This document shows positions 6,274-8,129 of a stretch of 8,129 nt of DNA, in pieces. The stretch's first letter is position 1, and each line of letters opens with the position of its first letter. The position numbers were made by a program, and so were the translations under genes. Source of the DNA: Candidatus Sulfopaludibacter sp. SbA3 (lineage in GTDB: Bacteria; Acidobacteriota; Terriglobia; 2-12-FULL-54-10); NCBI GenBank assembly GCA_945865705.1, contig CAMBEY010000125.1:1-8129 (forward strand). The letters run 5' to 3'. Below the pieces are notes generated by a model. It searched no databases and was not told the DNA's origin. It saw only the letters and a list, made by a program, of their open reading frames with translations.

Positions 6274-6308
6274 TCTCTTTTCCACTTTCCACATCTGAGG
6301 AAAAGAGA
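6274..6308. repeat. Hairpin just downstream of ftsA
   Basis: TCTCTTTTCC (6274-6283) and GGAAAAGAGA (6299-6308) form a perfect 10-bp stem with a 15-nt loop, 7 bp after the ftsA stop. The stem is AT-rich and only TT follows it, so it is not a classical intrinsic terminator. It could protect the mRNA 3' end or mark a factor-dependent stop. Confidence 0.45.
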
Positions 6309-6350
6309 TTACAGGTCGTGTACTCCTTTGCGAACTGGGCCGATGAAATG

Positions 6351-6382
6351 TTGAAGTTATTCTGCATGGCGGTGCGTATACT
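6351..6382 (+). promoter_or_regulatory. Possible sigma-70-like promoter, weak
   Basis: TTGAAG (6351-6356) and TATACT (6377-6382) resemble -35 and -10 hexamers, but the 20-bp spacer is longer than the usual 16-18. The -10 match is good and lies upstream of the degraded gene at 6596. This is a guess from sequence alone. Confidence 0.2.
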
Positions 6383-6515
6383 GTAGGGGAATTTCATTCT
6401 TCGGACTACCCCCCCCCGGGCCGTTGAAACCATTTGTCAATCACTTGTCTGAGACTCTAGACCTGTTCCACTTGAGATGTATCCCGTGGAACCCGAGGGC
6501 TGAAAACTCAACCCA

Positions 6516-6635
6516 ATGAAAAACAACATCCAAGGACATCAAAGGGCGGGATACACCTTCGCGGAAACCGGTCTAGTTATCACTCAAGGAGAGAGATGTT
6601 TATGCACCCGATCCAGTTTAATTCCATTCCGGTAA
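6516..6635 (+). pseudogene. Possible prepilin 5' fragment: short ORF with a type IV prepilin-like leader
   Basis: This reading frame from ATG 6516 to TAA 6633-6635 encodes 39 residues. Its start, MKNNIQGHQRAGYTFAETGL, resembles a class III (prepilin) leader: a short basic segment, then Gly at residue 12, an aromatic residue, and Glu five positions after the would-be cleavage site (G/YTFAE). The expected hydrophobic helix of about 20 residues stops after GLVI and is replaced by the polar TQGERC, so if this is a pilin relic it is truncated near 6580. It overlaps the next start codon at 6596 in another frame. No strong SD precedes it. The match is short and could be chance. Confidence 0.3.
6586..6593 (+). 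promoter_or_regulatory. Shine-Dalgarno before the degraded surface-protein gene
   Basis: AAGGAGAG is the strongest SD-like sequence in the window. It serves ATG 6596 (tight spacing) or ATG 6602 two codons later (about 10 nt after AAGGAG). Its quality suggests that the broken gene behind it was once well translated. Confidence 0.6.
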
Positions 6636-6796
6636 AGTTCGCAGCAACCCTCAACGCGATTGTATTGACAGCTCGCATGGTTCTATTGCCGATGCGACTC
6701 GCAGTGCCTGCAGCGGAGAGTGATGCCACGCAGTCCAGCGTGCCGGGACAGATACAGTTCAGTGGCGCGCTGCCTGTCGCGGGATCGTCTGGCTGA
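6596..6796 (+). CDS. N-terminal piece of the degraded surface-protein gene (leader-bearing, 66 aa)
   Basis: This open frame is preceded by a strong SD and encodes a weak export-signal-like N-terminus: one Lys at 14, then AATLNAIVLTARMVLLPMRL, which is hydrophobic but interrupted by two Arg, then AVPAAES as a possible signal peptidase I site. It ends in TGA (6794-6796) shortly after QFSGALPVAG, where homologous-looking proteins would continue into a beta-rich domain. It is therefore probably the stump of the gene covered by the spanning pseudogene entry rather than an independent small protein. It could still be translated and exported. Confidence 0.4.
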   Translation: MFMHPIQFNSIPVKFAATLNAIVLTARMVLLPMRLAVPAAESDATQSSVPGQIQFSGALPVAGSSG

Positions 6797-6872
6797 AGGC
6801 GGGTGCCTCCGAGACACTCGGCGGCCTGCCTGCCTCGGCCTATCTGCGCAACCCCACTGCGGACGGAGTCAA

Positions 6873-6934
6873 TGACTCCTATAACTCCTATAACTCTACT
6901 GACTCGACTGACTCCAACTAACTCACTGACTCAC
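6873..6934. repeat. Low-complexity 9-nt-period repeat containing a stop codon
   Basis: CTCCTATAA occurs twice in tandem (6876-6893), followed by related units built on ACTGACT (CTACTGACT, CGACTGACT, CCAACTAACT, CACTGACT). In the gene frame this reads as a tripeptide-like run, DSYNSYNSTDSTDSN, then TAA at 6919-6921, then LTDSL. One unit is 10 rather than 9 nt, which suggests slippage. Confidence 0.65.
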
Positions 6935-7704
6935 TACCGACGGCGGCGGTTGGTACGGTTGACACTATCGCGAAGTTCGATGTGGGCGGAGTGAATGTGG
7001 TGAACTCGGTGATCACCGAGTCGGCGGGCAAGATCGGCATCGGCGCGGCGACGCCGGCGGGACCGCTCGACGTAGGCGGATGGACGGGGCTGCCCGGCAA
7101 CATCGTGGGCGTCAGCGCGAACCTGAGCGGCGATGCCTTCATGGGCAACACCGGCGTGAACGTAGGACGCTTCCGCATGTCGAGCAACGCGAACCAGGGA
7201 TTCTTCTCGTGGAACCAATACTTCAACGGAGCAGGCCACAAAGGCCTGGACGCGGCGAACCCCGGCTGGCGCGTGAACATCGGCGGCGCACCGGGCGCGG
7301 GCGAGGACGCGTTTTACGTGGAACGCTCGCCAGCCACGGGAGGCCTGCACGCCCCGGCACGCCTGCTGCAAGTCAGCGGCAGCGGCAACGTCGGAATAGG
7401 AACCATCACACCCGTGAGTAAGTTGGAAGTGAGTGGCGGTGACATCCGAGTGAGTGGCGGCGGCAAATTCATCGGCGACGACTCCCTACTCACGAATCTG
7501 CCGCTGGGCGGCACGGCCACGGACGTAGCCTGCCCCGCGCCCTGCATCGCGTCATCGGAGATCGTGGACAACACCATCGTGAACGCGGACATTGATCCGG
7601 CGGCGGCGATTGGCCGAGCAAGATCGCAGGCACGGCGGCGATATTGGGCACCAACACCTTCACGGCGCTGCAGACTGTCAGCACGGCGGCCGGGACAACG
7701 GCTA

Positions 7705-8129
7705 TCAGCGGAACGCATACCGCCGGCAGCGGTTTCACCAAGGGCGTCTACGGCGAGAGCCTCAGCACCGACGGGACGGGCGTACATGGTGTCCACACCG
7801 CAACTACCGGCATTTATGCCGGAATAGCCGGAGAGTCATTCTCGACCGACGCTTTCGCCGTCGGCGGAGCGGGCACCATCACGTCAGCGGCACCCGGCGG
7901 ATACTCCGCTGGCGTGCGGGGCATCAACAACGGTACCGGTGTGAATGGCATTGGGGTATGGGGATCCCACGGAGGTTCGGGGTGGGGTGTCTTCGGGACG
8001 ACCTTGTCGGGGCGGGGCGTCCACGGTATTTCCCTCGCCGGCACCGGACTGAACTATGGCGGCTACTTCCAGAGCAACAGCACCACCGGTCGGGGTGTCC
8101 AAGGCACTGGCAGCGCCCTCACCGGAGCT
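7705..8129 (+). repeat. Glycine-rich GVxG protein repeats in the degraded surface gene
   Basis: In the third frame the protein carries irregularly spaced GVxG-type units, each followed by a small/polar stretch: GVYGESLSTDGT, GVHGVHTATTG, GIAGESFSTD, GVRGINNGT, GVNGIGVWGSHGG, GVFGTTLSGR, GVHGISLAGTG, GVQGTGSA. Such repeats are typical of extended beta-structured fibres or adhesins. The frame is open to the edge of the window, so this part remains uninterrupted here and may still be under selection or only recently lost. Confidence 0.65.

Larger units (their letters stand above)
6268..6595. other. Intergenic region after ftsA without a convincing gene
   Basis: This 328-bp stretch separates the dcw cluster from the degraded gene. 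It is less GC-rich than its surroundings. It holds a 10-bp-stem hairpin (6274-6308), weak promoter-like hexamers (6351-6382), a C9 run (6409-6417), a 7-bp inverted repeat GTTCCAC/GTGGAAC (6465-6471, 6486-6492), and the start of a small reading frame with a prepilin-like leader (6516). No tRNA or other recognisable structured RNA was seen. Confidence 0.6.
6596..8129 (+). pseudogene. Degraded gene for a secreted, repeat-rich surface or tail-fibre-like protein (3' end beyond window)
   Basis: Three pieces in three frames read as one protein. Piece 1 (6596-6796) has a leader and ends SSVPGQIQFSGALPVAG. Piece 2 resumes in another frame near 6793 with LKAGASETLGGLPASAYL, stops at TAA 6919-6921, then stays open in the same frame through KIGIGAATPAGPLDVGG, NVGIGTITPVSKLEVSG and GKFIGDDSLLTNLP to about 7613. 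Piece 3 continues in a third frame from 7614 (PSKIAGTAA) to the window end. From memory, related proteins in Acidobacteriota and phage tail-fibre-like families have about 100 residues between the QFSG and LKA..ETLGG segments; these seem to be deleted here. The IGIGT.TP..LDV-type repeats recall trimeric fibres with C-terminal chaperone domains. Function is unknown. Sequencing error could explain the late frameshift but not the deletion. Less likely, 6982-7827 is read as a separate short protein from GTG. Confidence 0.6.

Noticed and set aside
6465..6492. Riboswitch or small RNA in the spacer
   Set aside because: Only a 7-bp stem with a 14-nt loop is visible; no conserved riboswitch core was recognised.
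7080..7421. Arg-rich open frame inside the surface-gene region
   Set aside because: It is out of frame with the clear IGIGT...LDV repeat protein and has the composition of a shifted GC-rich frame.

Overview
The window is mostly a bacterial division and cell wall (dcw) gene cluster, all on the + strand, in the order ftsW (3' end only), murG, murC, murB, ftsQ, ftsA. It is GC-rich. The gene order, the type II-like MurB, the divergent FtsA and the downstream tail-fibre/surface-type gene together suggest a member of the Acidobacteriota. That assignment is inference from gene content; there is no rRNA or other marker in the window to confirm it.

Region 1 (1-6267) is the functional cluster. FtsW is the septal SEDS glycan polymerase. 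MurG makes lipid II. MurC and MurB act at early cytoplasmic steps of the UDP-MurNAc-pentapeptide pathway. FtsQ is the bitopic divisome scaffold and FtsA the actin-like membrane tether for FtsZ. Several genes are tightly packed: ftsW/murG overlap by 40 bp and murC/murB by 4 bp, as expected of one operon. The unusual feature is the number of small repeats at or near gene boundaries. They are a nested 38-bp-arm palindrome that contains the murG stop codon, a 14-bp palindrome before murC, a 12-bp duplication at the end of murC, a 12-bp duplication before ftsQ, and three tandem 22-bp units that supply both the ftsQ stop and the ftsA ribosome binding site and start. A further 12-bp tandem repeat inside murG accounts for a 16-residue insertion in the protein.

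Region 2 (6268-6595) holds no convincing gene. It has a hairpin just after ftsA, a run of nine C, a second small hairpin, weak promoter-like hexamers, and a short reading frame whose start resembles a type IV prepilin leader. ftsZ, the usual neighbour after ftsA, is not here.

Region 3 (6596-8129, running off the end) is what looks like a broken gene for a secreted, repeat-rich surface or tail-fibre-like protein. The N-terminal leader, the middle and the glycine-rich C-terminal repeats lie in three different reading frames. There is also an in-frame stop in a low-complexity stretch and an apparent internal deletion. The change from an intact essential cluster to broken accessory sequence marks a probable rearrangement or insertion point immediately after ftsA.
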